Shown: one piece after another, positions 46,861-55,991 of the stretch | Layout: every line of letters begins with the position of its first letter | Position numbering within the stretch: the stretch's first letter is position 1 | Position numbers and translations under genes: made by a program | DNA from: Pseudomonas abietaniphila | GTDB lineage: Bacteria > Pseudomonadota > Gammaproteobacteria > Pseudomonadales > Pseudomonadaceae | Length of the DNA: 64,000 bases | NCBI RefSeq assembly: GCF_039697315.1 | Contig: NZ_CP155619.1 | Span: forward strand, 2,790,001-2,854,000 | Direction of reading: 5' to 3' | Notes under the pieces: generated by a model | What the model saw: the letters and a program-made list of their open reading frames with translations, nothing else | What the model was told of the DNA's origin: nothing | Databases searched by the model: none

Positions 46861-46885
46861 ATCGCGGGACAAGCCACGCTCCTAC
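46861..46885. repeat. Solitary REP behind the RAYT gene
   Basis: A single right-arm REP, GGGACAAGCCACGCTCCTAC ending at 46885, of the same head sequence as the upstream array. With the array it brackets the RAYT gene. The rest of the 270-base gap to ilvD shows no gene. Confidence 0.88.
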
Positions 46886-47114
46886 AGGGTTCTGTGTACG
46901 CCACAAGATTTCTTGCCCATTCCCTCCCGCCGCCACAGGTGTAGAATCAGCGCTATTCATCGCCAGTCATCCCCGGCGGGTTTATGAGCTCAGGCTGAGC
47001 GTACGGTGATCCCGTGTCGTTCGGTTTCTTCGCTGCATCCGGTCACTGCCTTTGCATCCGACGTCACTAGAAGCTCACTCCCTTCCTTATTAGCCGATTA
47101 GCCGGAGTGCTCCA

Positions 47115-48962
47115 ATGCCTGATTACCGTTCGAAAACGTCTACCCACGGCCGTAACATGGCCGGCGCGCGCGCTCTGTGGCGTGCCACGGGCATGAAGGA
47201 CGAAGACTTCAAGAAGCCGATCATCGCCATCGCCAACTCGTTCACCCAGTTCGTACCGGGTCACGTGCACCTCAAGGATCTGGGCCAGCTGGTCGCCCGC
47301 GAGATTGAAAAGGCAGGCGGCGTCGCCAAGGAATTCAACACCATCGCCGTGGATGACGGCATCGCCATGGGCCACGACGGCATGCTGTACTCGCTGCCGA
47401 GCCGCGAGATCATCGCCGACTCCGTGGAGTACATGGTCAACGCCCACTGCGCCGACGCCATCGTCTGCATCTCCAACTGCGACAAGATCACCCCCGGCAT
47501 GCTGATGGCGGCTCTGCGCCTGAACATCCCGGTGATCTTCGTCTCAGGCGGCCCGATGGAAGCCGGCAAGACCAAACTCGCCAGCCACGGCCTGGACCTG
47601 GTCGACGCCATGGTCATCGCCGCTGACTCCAGCGCTTCCGACGAGAAAGTCGCCGAGTACGAGCGCAGCGCTTGCCCGACTTGCGGTTCGTGCTCCGGCA
47701 TGTTCACCGCCAACTCGATGAACTGCCTGACCGAAGCCCTGGGCCTCGCCCTGCCAGGCAACGGTTCGACCCTGGCCACGCACAGTGATCGCGAGCAATT
47801 GTTCCTGCAAGCCGGCCGCACCATCGTCGACCTGTGCAAAACCTACTACCGCGATAACGATGACTCGGTTCTGCCGCGCAACATCGCCAACTTCAAAGCG
47901 TTCGAAAACGCAATGACGCTGGACATCGCCATGGGTGGTTCGACCAACACCATCCTTCACCTGCTGGCAGCCGCCCAGGAAGCAGAGATCGACTTCGACC
48001 TGCGTGATATCGACCGTCTGTCGCGCAAAGTGCCGCAGCTGTGCAAAGTCGCGCCGAACATCCAGAAGTACCACATGGAAGACGTCCACCGCGCGGGCGG
48101 CATCTTCAGCATCCTGGGTTCGCTGGCCCGTGGTGGCCTGCTGCACACCGACCTGCCCACCGTGCACGCTAAATCCATGGAAGAAGCGATCGCGAAGTGG
48201 GACATCACCCAGACCGACGACGAAGCGGTTCATCACTTCTTCAAAGCGGGCCCGGCAGGCATCCCGACGCAAACCGCGTTCAGCCAGTCGACACGCTGGG
48301 AAACCCTGGACGACGACCGTGAAAACGGCTGTATCCGCAGTGTCGAGCATGCTTACTCGCAGGAAGGCGGTCTCGCCGTGCTGTACGGAAATATCGCGCT
48401 GGACGGTTGCGTGGTGAAAACCGCAGGCGTTGACGAGTCGATCCATGTGTTCGAAGGCAACGCGAAAATCTTCGAAAGCCAGGACAGCGCCGTTCGCGGC
48501 ATCCTCGCTGACGAAGTGAAAGCCGGCGACATCGTGATCATCCGTTACGAAGGCCCGAAAGGCGGTCCGGGCATGCAGGAAATGCTCTACCCGACGTCGT
48601 ACCTGAAATCCAAAGGCCTGGGCAAAGCCTGCGCACTGTTGACCGACGGACGTTTCTCGGGCGGCACTTCGGGCCTGTCCATCGGCCACGCTTCGCCTGA
48701 AGCGGCAGCCGGCGGCGCAATCGGTCTGGTGCGCGATGGCGACAAAGTGCTGATCGACATTCCAAACCGTGGGATCAATCTGTTGATCTCCGACGAGGAA
48801 ATGGCGGCCCGTCGTGCCGAGCAGGACAAGAAAGGCTGGAAGCCTGTCGAATCGCGTCCTCGCAAGGTCACCACCGCCCTCAAGGCATACGCCCTGCTCG
48901 CGACCAGCGCCGACAAAGGCGCTGTACGCGATAAAGCCCTGCTGGACAAGCTGGTGCCATAA
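47115..48962 (+). CDS. ilvD: Dihydroxy-acid dehydratase
   Basis: A 615-residue Fe-S dehydratase of branched-chain amino acid synthesis, converting dihydroxy-isovalerate and dihydroxy-methylvalerate to keto acids. Cluster and active-site motifs: [12 protein letters not shown] near residue 119, [17 protein letters not shown] near 192, and [20 protein letters not shown] near 512. Standard length. GGAGTGCTCCA lies before the ATG. A strong terminator follows. Confidence 0.97.
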   Translation: MPDYRSKTSTHGRNMAGARALWRATGMKDEDFKKPIIAIANSFTQFVPGHVHLKDLGQLVAREIEKAGGVAKEFNTIAVDDGIAMGHDGMLYSLPSREIIADSVEYMVNAHCADAIVCISNCDKITPGMLMAALRLNIPVIFVSGGPMEAGKTKLASHGLDLVDAMVIAADSSASDEKVAEYERSACPTCGSCSGMFTANSMNCLTEALGLALPGNGSTLATHSDREQLFLQAGRTIVDLCKTYYRDNDDSVLPRNIANFKAFENAMTLDIAMGGSTNTILHLLAAAQEAEIDFDLRDIDRLSRKVPQLCKVAPNIQKYHMEDVHRAGGIFSILGSLARGGLLHTDLPTVHAKSMEEAIAKWDITQTDDEAVHHFFKAGPAGIPTQTAFSQSTRWETLDDDRENGCIRSVEHAYSQEGGLAVLYGNIALDGCVVKTAGVDESIHVFEGNAKIFESQDSAVRGILADEVKAGDIVIIRYEGPKGGPGMQEMLYPTSYLKSKGLGKACALLTDGRFSGGTSGLSIGHASPEAAAGGAIGLVRDGDKVLIDIPNRGINLLISDEEMAARRAEQDKKGWKPVESRPRKVTTALKAYALLATSADKGAVRDKALLDKLVP

Positions 48963-48982
48963 GCATCGACCCGCGATGAAAA

Positions 48983-49009
48983 ACACCCCGCTGGTCGGGG
49001 TGTTTTTTT
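48983..49009 (+). terminator. Intrinsic terminator after ilvD
   Basis: Stem ACACCCCG / CGGGGTGT with loop CTGGT, followed by seven Ts. The A run on the left side may let it serve the convergent DUF3429 gene as well. Confidence 0.9.
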
Positions 49010-49047
49010 GTCTGCGATTTCTCGGATGGGCCAGCGTGTCAGTGATT

Positions 49048-49512
49048 TCACGAGCCGATGGCGACAGTGATTGCGCCCAACAGCAAGCACAGACTGGCGA
49101 CCAGCGTTAAACGCAGTCGCATCGGCAAATACCACGCGGGCAGCGTGGTGGCCTTCACCAAACGCCTGTCCTGCCAGTAGTGCGCGACGAAACCAAAAAT
49201 CAGCAGCAGACACCCCAGCGGGGCAGGCAATAACATGGCGGGCCAGGCGATCAGCGCCGGGATGACACTCCAGATGAACCGCTCGCGACACTGATCGGCG
49301 CTCAAGCCCTGCAAGGTCATGGCAAACCCCCAATGCAACGCACCCACAAAGCTCAGGATCACCGCGCCGTAGGCGAGCAGCGCTTGCGTGCAGAGAGGAC
49401 GGTGTTCAGCTGAAACCAAGATCAGCAACACGAGCCCAAGAAACGGCAGCAAACCGCCATACCCCAACAGGGCCACGTACCTTGGCGGCGCAGAGACAGA
49501 CATCGCTTTCAT
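49048..49512 (-). CDS. DUF3429 membrane protein
   Basis: A 154-residue protein with about five hydrophobic segments and the DUF3429 pattern FVGALHWGFAM near residue 55 and YWQDRRLVKA later. Function unknown. AAGGAGCTCAA lies 4 bases before the ATG at 49510-49512, a strong reason to prefer it to the upstream in-frame start. It is divergent from the photolyase-like gene. Confidence 0.83.
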   Translation of the reverse strand: MKAMSVSAPPRYVALLGYGGLLPFLGLVLLILVSAEHRPLCTQALLAYGAVILSFVGALHWGFAMTLQGLSADQCRERFIWSVIPALIAWPAMLLPAPLGCLLLIFGFVAHYWQDRRLVKATTLPAWYLPMRLRLTLVASLCLLLGAITVAIGS

Positions 49513-49656
49513 TTGAGCTCCTTTCCAGTCATTCACCTGTATGACTATGGCTCAAAAGTGCATTCCTGCTGAGCGCTTTAATTGAGTCAGCCGCACAGAT
49601 CCATTGTCCTTTACCCGTGGTCCAAGACCTTGATCCATCGACGGTGAGCCCTTCCC

Positions 49657-50925
49657 ATGAGTACCTTAATCTATTGGTTTCGTCAGGACCTTCGGCTTGC
49701 CGACAACCCTGCACTCATTCAGGCCTGCAAGCAGGCTCAGGTGCTGTTGCCTGTGTACTGCGCCGCGCCGCAAACGTCGACGCCGTGGGGCTTCCCTCGC
49801 AAGGGACCGCACCGCCTGTGCATGGAAAATACTGCGGTGAGGGCGCTGGCCGACCAGCTAAGTGCAAAAGGCAGCGCACTGCTGCATCTGGAGGGCGACC
49901 CCGTTGAGCAACTGATCGCGCTCGCACGGCGCCTTTCGGTCAAAAAGATTATCTGCGAACGCATCGCAGCCCCCGAGGAGGAGGCGCAAGTTGAGGCGCT
50001 ACGCGCTGCGGGCCTTCAGGTCGAGGATCACTGGCAATCCAGCCTGTTCACGCTCGAGTCGCTGCCGATGCACGTCGATGAACTGCCGGACGTGTTCAGC
50101 AGCTTCCGCCGCTCGGTGGAAAAAGCCGGCACCGCCTCGCGCAAGGTGCTGGATGCGCCAGCGGCCTTGCCTGGACTGCCGAACGGCGTGACCGTCGAGG
50201 CCATCCCGTGTCTATCGCCCCCCGACACTGATCCACGCTCAGCCCTTCCCTATCAAACGCCTGCGTTCGACGGCAGCGAGCAACCGGGGCACCAGCATCT
50301 GCAGCAGTATTTCGACCGTCAACTGGCGAACAGCTACAAGGCCACACGCAATAACCTGAGTGCGGTAGACGACTCGACCAAATTCTCACCCAGGCTTGCG
50401 CTGGGCTCATTGTCAGCTCCACAGGTTGATCAGGCACTGAAGGCATTTGAAGCCGCGCAGGGCGCCAACGACAGCACGTACTGGATCTTTTTCGAGCTGC
50501 TGTGGCGCGACTACTTCCGCTTTCTGCACCTCAAGTACGGGCGACGTTTGTATCGAGCAAGCGGCCTGAACGGCGGCGCGGAGCCTCATCACAACCCCCA
50601 AGGGTTCGAGCGTTGGTGCCGTGGAGACACCGGAGAGGCCTTGATCGATGCGGGCATGCGCGAGCTGGCCGCCACCGGATACCTCTCAAACCGCATGCGC
50701 CAGATCGTCGCCAGCTACCTGATTCATGAGCTTATAAGCGACTGGCGCGCTGGTGCGGCGTGGTTCGAATCGCAGCTGGTGGACTACGACGTCTACAGCA
50801 ATCAGGGCAACTGGCTGTATATCGCGGGACACGGGACGGATCCCAGAGGAGGACGGCATTTCAACACGGCCAAGCAGGCCAATGATCATGACGCCGACGG
50901 GCGTTACCGGCGTTTGTGGGGATAA
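49657..50925 (+). CDS. Cryptochrome/photolyase, DASH-like
   Basis: A 422-residue flavoprotein. The N-terminal photolyase domain starts STLIYWFRQDLRLADNPAL; the FAD domain has FELLWRDYFRFLHLKYG, then YLSNRMRQIVASYLIHEL and DYDVYSNQGNWLYIAGHGTD, the last being the CRY-DASH signature. Such proteins repair cyclobutane dimers, mainly in single-stranded DNA, or sense blue light. It stops soon after YRRLWG, where most DASH proteins continue with a Trp-x-Pro-Glu-Leu segment, so the C-terminus is shorter than usual. The direct repeat TGGGGATAAC spans the stop region. Confidence 0.85.
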   Translation: MSTLIYWFRQDLRLADNPALIQACKQAQVLLPVYCAAPQTSTPWGFPRKGPHRLCMENTAVRALADQLSAKGSALLHLEGDPVEQLIALARRLSVKKIICERIAAPEEEAQVEALRAAGLQVEDHWQSSLFTLESLPMHVDELPDVFSSFRRSVEKAGTASRKVLDAPAALPGLPNGVTVEAIPCLSPPDTDPRSALPYQTPAFDGSEQPGHQHLQQYFDRQLANSYKATRNNLSAVDDSTKFSPRLALGSLSAPQVDQALKAFEAAQGANDSTYWIFFELLWRDYFRFLHLKYGRRLYRASGLNGGAEPHHNPQGFERWCRGDTGEALIDAGMRELAATGYLSNRMRQIVASYLIHELISDWRAGAAWFESQLVDYDVYSNQGNWLYIAGHGTDPRGGRHFNTAKQANDHDADGRYRRLWG

Positions 50926-50981
50926 CTTGGTGGGGATAACGCAGAGGCACGCATTCCCTGCGTGCCGCTGCGTCATTCGTA

Positions 50982-52037
50982 TTACTGAATCTCGTCCGGC
51001 TTGACGATCACCCAGTTCTTGTCGGCCGTCACCGGCAGCCCTTCTTTGGCCTGAGCCTCGGCATTGGTTTTCATCATGCCGTTGAGCTGGGTCATGTACT
51101 TGTCTTTGCGGTTGACCCACAGGTGGATGCCACCTTTGTTGACGTCGACGCTGTGGAACAGCATGTAGCCGTCACTCGTCGGCGTGTCGCCGCCGACCAG
51201 TACCGGTTTCTTCCACTGATCGATGTAGGTCAGGATCGCCGCTTGTTTGCCGGCCATCCAGGTGGCTGGCGTCCACAGATAAGGCGTAAGCTCCAGGCCC
51301 AGATTCGCCTTCTCGTCGTACTTGCCTGCTGTGATCTGTTTGCGTGCGGTGGTCAGCTCGCCGGTGTCGCGGTTCTTCAGCAGCGTGGTCACACCGATGA
51401 CGTTCTGCGGTTTGACGTTGTAGCCGTACTTGGGATCCGACGCGACCATCCGCACCAACTCTTCGGACGCGGCGGTCATCACGTAGACCTCGATGCCGTT
51501 TTCCATCAGCTTGTTGTAGAGCTCGGCCTGGCCGGTAAAGACCTTCGGCGGCTGGACCTCGATGGTTTTGACCACGTCACCTTCGTAATAGGTGCTTGGG
51601 ACCGGCTTACCGGACGCCATCAACTCGTCCACGTAACCTTTGAGCTCTTTGAGGGTAAAGCCGGAAAACACCTGCGCGACCCATGGATAGCAGACCATGT
51701 CGTCGATTTCGCAAAGGCGGTAGTAGTAGCTGAACAGGCTTTCCTTGTGCTCAGCGGTGTCTTTGAACGGGATCAGCTTGAGGGAAGGGTCGAGCTTTTC
51801 TCGGGTGATCAGCCCTTTGTTTTCCATGAACGGCAGCAGCGACTCTTCCAGGTCGTAGCGGTAGCTGGTGTTGTCCATGTCGAAAACGGCGAAGTTACCC
51901 TTGTTGGCATTTGCCGCGATCATGGCGTTCAACTGCTTGGCCGCGGGCTCGGGCCAGTGCTTGAGTTCCGTGGACATGGCCTGCCCGGCAAGGCCCAGAC
52001 AGAGCGCAGCGGCCAACAGTTTTGGTGCGAGCTTCAT
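50982..52037 (-). CDS. pchP: Secreted HAD phosphatase, phosphorylcholine phosphatase-like
   Basis: A 351-residue precursor with a signal peptide (about residues 1-22, ending AGQAMS). HAD motif I is FDMDNTSYRYD (Asp53, Asp55), motif II is YVMTAASEELV, and motif IV has VGGDTPTSDGYM. This set and length match P. aeruginosa PchP, the periplasmic phosphorylcholine phosphatase used in choline acquisition. No choline genes are adjacent, so the substrate is an inference. Confidence 0.85.
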   Translation of the reverse strand: MKLAPKLLAAALCLGLAGQAMSTELKHWPEPAAKQLNAMIAANANKGNFAVFDMDNTSYRYDLEESLLPFMENKGLITREKLDPSLKLIPFKDTAEHKESLFSYYYRLCEIDDMVCYPWVAQVFSGFTLKELKGYVDELMASGKPVPSTYYEGDVVKTIEVQPPKVFTGQAELYNKLMENGIEVYVMTAASEELVRMVASDPKYGYNVKPQNVIGVTTLLKNRDTGELTTARKQITAGKYDEKANLGLELTPYLWTPATWMAGKQAAILTYIDQWKKPVLVGGDTPTSDGYMLFHSVDVNKGGIHLWVNRKDKYMTQLNGMMKTNAEAQAKEGLPVTADKNWVIVKPDEIQ

Positions 52038-52209
52038 AACGGTGTCCTCCCCTTTATCAGTTCGAGGCTGGACCGTAACAAAAAGCCATTACTGTTTTAA
52101 TGCGTCAGCGACCGTGTTCGTTCTGATGGCGTCACGTTGATAACCATTTGCGACGAATGACATAAAAACGACATATTTGTGACAGCTGCATAGCCACTTC
52201 CGGCCCACT

Positions 52210-52299
52210 GTGGGAGTGAGCTTGCTCACGAAGACTGACGTTCAGGCGCTGAAGATGCGGGGAATATCAGGACGCTTTCGTGAGCAAGCTCACTCCCAC
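52210..52299. repeat. REPIN (GTGGGAGTGAGCTTGCTCAC family)
   Basis: Left arm GTGGGAGTGAGCTTGCTCAC at 52210; right arm GTGAGCAAGCTCACTCCCAC ends at 52299. Compared with the GCGAGC family, paired C-to-T and G-to-A changes keep the stem intact. In the 342-base gap between pchP and folA I see nothing else. Confidence 0.85.
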
Positions 52300-52379
52300 A
52301 GATTCTCGACACCTTCACCTTAACGGTGGAGGAACAGTCTCTACTGGAGCTGGAACCGGGCAGCATCGGACGATGCGAT

Positions 52380-52892
52380 TTAACCTCGTTCCCACACCTC
52401 AAAGCTGTACGCAGGCTTGTCATCCAGCGCCGGGGTCGGCGTGTCGGACACCCGTTTCCACTGCGCAAGATCGAACTCCGGAAACCAGGCATCGCCCTCA
52501 GGACTCAATGCTACGCGCGTCAGGTACAGGCGATCAGCCTGCGCCAGCCCTTGTGCATAAAGCTGCGCGCCACCAATCAGCATCACCTCGTCAACGCCCT
52601 GCTCGGTCGCCCACTCCTCGGCGCGCTGCACGGCAGCTTCCAGGGAAGTGAAGACCTCGGCGCCCTCAAGCTGAAGGCCAGCCTGACGGGTCACGACGAT
52701 GTTCAATCGACCGGGCAGCGGACGGCCCAGCGAATCCCACGTCTTGCGACCCATGATGATCGGCTTGCCCAGCGTGGTCGCCTTGAAGTACTTGAAGTCC
52801 CCCGGCAAATGCCAGGGCATGGAATTGTCGACGCCGATGACCCGGTTTTCACCGAGGGCGGCAATCAGGCTGAGGGGGAGATGTTTTTTCAT
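52380..52892 (-). CDS. folA: Dihydrofolate reductase
   Basis: A 170-residue enzyme reducing dihydrofolate with NADPH. Seen: LIAALGENRVIGVDNSMPWH near the N-terminus with the Trp-His pair, FKATTLGKPIIMGRKTWDSL and LIGGAQLYAQGL. The catalytic acidic residue is in LPGDFKYFK. The long open frame upstream is not coding; the ATG at 52890-52892 gives the normal length. Confidence 0.96.
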   Translation of the reverse strand: MKKHLPLSLIAALGENRVIGVDNSMPWHLPGDFKYFKATTLGKPIIMGRKTWDSLGRPLPGRLNIVVTRQAGLQLEGAEVFTSLEAAVQRAEEWATEQGVDEVMLIGGAQLYAQGLAQADRLYLTRVALSPEGDAWFPEFDLAQWKRVSDTPTPALDDKPAYSFEVWERG

Positions 52893-52970
52893 GGCGACGA
52901 GGATAGCAGAGGCCACGGATGGATTCGTAGCCCGGCCCTGATCGCGATGCCGCGATGCGTCAAAGAACGC

Positions 52971-53034
52971 TTCGCGAGCAAGCTCGCTCCCACAACGTGT
53001 TGAGTAAGGCTGCAGGCGGTGAGCTTGCTCGCGA
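52971..53034. repeat. REP pair, one arm decayed
   Basis: TTCGCGAGCAAGCTCGCTCC at 52971 is an intact REP; the facing copy GTGAGCTTGCTCGCGA ending at 53034 has lost the GTGGGAGC head. The arrangement is outward, as at 3.25 kb. Confidence 0.75.
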
Positions 53035-53127
53035 TTGCGGTTGTCCAAGAGAGGCCAACCCTGCCGCTGTGCGCGATTACGGCCACAACGGTTATGCTCA
53101 CTTCTGACTTCGCCAACGAGATACTGT

Positions 53128-54507
53128 GTGACTGCACTGACCCCACTCGATGAACTGTGGCTGACCGAGGCCGTGCGCTTGCGTGAGCAGCACGCCGGCC
53201 CGCTGGAGGATGACGAGGCCAATCGCCGTGCCCGCGCCAGCGCGGGTGACTTGCTGACCCGGATCAAGAACCGCGCTCTCTGGCTTGCCGAACGCGACGG
53301 TATGCTCGCGGCCCTGCACCACTGGAAACAAGGTGCCCGGCTCTCGCTGATCGTGCTGGCCGCGTTCGCTGTCATCAGCGGTGCGGGTCTGGCATTCGCG
53401 GCGCTGGGTGACGGACAGACACCGGTCAATGTGTTCTGGGCGCTGGGCAGCCTGCTTGGCGTGAACCTGATCCTGCTACTCAGCTGGGCGCTCGGCCTGA
53501 TCTTCGCGGGCGGGAGCGCGACCAGCCTCGGTCGCCTCTGGTTATGGCTCAGCGAGAAACTCGCCCGCGATGCTCAAGCGGCGCAACTGGCGCCGGCCCT
53601 GATTCTGCTGTTGCAACGCAAGCGGCTCAACCGCTGGGTGCTGGGCACCTGCGTCAACGGCCTCTGGTTGCTGGCACTGCTCAGCGCCCTCACGCTTCTG
53701 TTATTGCTCATGGCGACTCGCCGCTACGGGTTCGTCTGGGAAACCACGATTCTGGGCAGCGACACGTTTGTCAGCCTGACCCAGAGCCTGGGCACTCTGC
53801 CCTCGCTGCTCGGGTTCGACGTGCCCACAGAAGACATGATCCGTGCCAGCGGCAACAGCGCACAGACGATCGAAAACGCCCGACAGGCCTGGGCCGCCTG
53901 GCTGGTCGGCGTGCTGGTGGTGTACGGCATCCTGCCTCGTTTACTCCTGACGCTGATGTGCTACGCCCGTTGGCGCGCAGGTCGCAAAAAGCTGGCGCTG
54001 GACCTCAGCCAGCCCGGTTTCGCCGAACTGCGGGAACGCCTGATGCCGAGCAGCGAACGCCTGGGCGTCAACGACGCCGCCCCCGCGCAACTGCATCAGG
54101 TGCACACCGGCACATCGACCCATGAGAGCGAAGGCGCGCTGCTGGTCGCGGTCGAACTCGACGATCAACGTCCCTGGCCGCCGACGCTGCCAGAAACCGT
54201 GGCCGACGCCGGCATACTCGACAGCCGCGAATCCCGCAGGACCCTGCTCGACCAACTGACCCGCTACCCGCCCGCGCGACTGGCCATCGCCTGCGATCCG
54301 CGTCGCTCGCCCGATCGAGGCAGTCTTGCGCTGATTGCCGAGCTGGCACGGTGTGCGGCTTCAACCCGTATCTGGTTGCTGCCTGCGCCGTCGGGTCAGG
54401 CGCTGGATGCCGACCGCCTTGGCGATTGGCATCAAGCGTTGCAGCAACTGGATCTGAAGTGGACGGACAGCGCGCCACTGACCTGGCTGGAGACCGGACA
54501 TGACTGA
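53128..54507 (+). CDS. DUF2868 membrane protein
   Basis: A protein of about 459 residues starting at GTG 53128 (TALTPLDELWLTEAVRLREQ). Hydrophobic segments lie near residues 70-90, 101-130, 176-205 and 257-280, separating a charged N-terminal region and a C-terminal soluble domain with DPRRSPDRGSLALIAEL. DUF2868 has no known function. The last eight bases overlap a DUF3482 GTPase gene, and the pair is conserved together, so they probably act as one system: membrane protein plus GTPase. Confidence 0.83.
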   Translation: MTALTPLDELWLTEAVRLREQHAGPLEDDEANRRARASAGDLLTRIKNRALWLAERDGMLAALHHWKQGARLSLIVLAAFAVISGAGLAFAALGDGQTPVNVFWALGSLLGVNLILLLSWALGLIFAGGSATSLGRLWLWLSEKLARDAQAAQLAPALILLLQRKRLNRWVLGTCVNGLWLLALLSALTLLLLLMATRRYGFVWETTILGSDTFVSLTQSLGTLPSLLGFDVPTEDMIRASGNSAQTIENARQAWAAWLVGVLVVYGILPRLLLTLMCYARWRAGRKKLALDLSQPGFAELRERLMPSSERLGVNDAAPAQLHQVHTGTSTHESEGALLVAVELDDQRPWPPTLPETVADAGILDSRESRRTLLDQLTRYPPARLAIACDPRRSPDRGSLALIAELARCAASTRIWLLPAPSGQALDADRLGDWHQALQQLDLKWTDSAPLTWLETGHD

Positions 54508-55885
54508 TAGCAACGCGCACCCGCCGCTCAAGCTGGCCGTGGTCGGCCACACCAACGTGGGCAAAACCTCATTACTGCGCACGCTGACCCGCGATGTCGG
54601 ATTTGGCGAAGTCTCGCACCGGCCAAGCACGACGCGCCACGTGGAAGGTGCGCGCTTGTCGGTCGATGGCGAAGCGCTGCTGGAGCTTTACGACACGCCG
54701 GGCCTTGAAGACGCGATCGCCCTGCTCGACTTCCTGGAGCGCCTTGATCGTCCCGGCGAACGCCTTGACGGCCCGGCACGCTTGGCGCGTTTTCTTGAAG
54801 GCAGTGAAGCCCGCCAGCGCTTCGAACAGGAAGCCAAGGTGTTGCGCCAGTTGCTGGCGTCGGATGCCGGTCTCTACGTGATCGACGCCCGCGAGCCGGT
54901 GCTTGCCAAATACCGCGACGAACTCGCCGTCCTCGCCAGTTGCGGCAAGCCCCTGTTGCCGGTACTCAACTTCGTCAGCAGTTCCCGGCACCGCGAACCG
55001 GACTGGCGGGAAGCCCTGGCCCGACTCGGCCTGCACGCGCTGGTGCGCTTCGACAGCGTGGCACCGCCGGAAGATGGCGAGCGGCGGCTGTATGAAAGCC
55101 TCGCTCTGTTGCTGGAAAACTCTCGGGGTCAGCTGGAACGCTTGATCGCTGATCAACAGGCGCAACGCGAGGTTCGTCGCCACAGCGCTGCACGGCTTAT
55201 TGCCGAGCTGCTGCTGGACTGCGCGGCGTGTCGACGTAGCGTCGCGACGACGTCTGATCAGGTGCAATCGGCCATCGATGACGTGCGCAAAGCTGTACGC
55301 CACCGCGAACAGCGTTGCGTCGAGGCATTGCTCAAGCTGTATGCGTTTCGTCGGGAGGATGCGTCCGCCAGCGATCTGCCGCTGCTGGACGGGCGCTGGG
55401 GGGACGACCTGTTCAATCCCGAAACGCTGAAGCTGCTGGGCGTGCGCGTGGGCGGTGGCATCGCGGCTGGCGCGGCGGCGGGTGCGGGCGTGGACTTGCT
55501 GGTGGGCGGTATCACCCTCGGCGCTGCGGCGTTGGTGGGCGCCATTGCCGGCGGCGCACTGCAAACCGCCCGCAGTTATGGCGGCCGCTTGCTTGGCAAG
55601 CTGAAGGGTCAACGCGAACTGACGGTCGACGACGCCGTATTGCGTCTGCTGGCGTTGCGACAGCGCCAATTGCTGATTGCACTGGAGGCTCGCGGTCATG
55701 CCGCCGTCGACAGCATCAAGCTCGACACCCCGCAGGACAAGACCTGGCGCCAGGGCAAGCTGCCCGATGCGCTGCACAAGGCGCGAGCGCATCCGCAGTG
55801 GTCGTCGTTGAATCCGCATCCCAAGCTTGATCAGACCGAGCGGCAGGAGCAGATCGAGGTGTTGGCTGGCTCGGTTCTTATCTGA
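54500..55885 (+). CDS. DUF3482 GTPase
   Basis: A 461-residue GTPase of the HSR1-related/DUF3482 family. G1 is VVGHTNVGKTSLLRTL (about residues 14-29), G2-like Thr in PSTTRHVEG, G3 ELYDTPGLEDA near 62, and a G4-like LNFVSSSRHREPD. The C-terminal half includes a Gly/Ala-rich hydrophobic stretch (about 312-355) like a membrane-inserting region. Function unknown. It follows DUF2868 with an eight-base overlap. Confidence 0.87.
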   Translation: MTDSNAHPPLKLAVVGHTNVGKTSLLRTLTRDVGFGEVSHRPSTTRHVEGARLSVDGEALLELYDTPGLEDAIALLDFLERLDRPGERLDGPARLARFLEGSEARQRFEQEAKVLRQLLASDAGLYVIDAREPVLAKYRDELAVLASCGKPLLPVLNFVSSSRHREPDWREALARLGLHALVRFDSVAPPEDGERRLYESLALLLENSRGQLERLIADQQAQREVRRHSAARLIAELLLDCAACRRSVATTSDQVQSAIDDVRKAVRHREQRCVEALLKLYAFRREDASASDLPLLDGRWGDDLFNPETLKLLGVRVGGGIAAGAAAGAGVDLLVGGITLGAAALVGAIAGGALQTARSYGGRLLGKLKGQRELTVDDAVLRLLALRQRQLLIALEARGHAAVDSIKLDTPQDKTWRQGKLPDALHKARAHPQWSSLNPHPKLDQTERQEQIEVLAGSVLI

Positions 55886-55899
55886 ATATCGCGCCCCTT

Positions 55900-55987
55900 G
55901 TAGGAGCAATCCGAGTTTGCGAGGGTCGCGATGCGGTGTGTCAGGCAAATCGCTATCGCGACCGTCGTAAACTCCGATTGCTCCTAC
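55900..55987. repeat. REPIN (GTAGGAGCAATCCGAGTTTG family)
   Basis: Left arm GTAGGAGCAATCCGAGTTTG at 55900; right arm AAACTCCGATTGCTCCTAC ends at 55987, with the inner parts GGTCGCGA and TCGCGACC also pairing. The arms are diverged at a few positions. It is distinct from all other families here. Confidence 0.8.
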
Positions 55988-55991
55988 AGGG

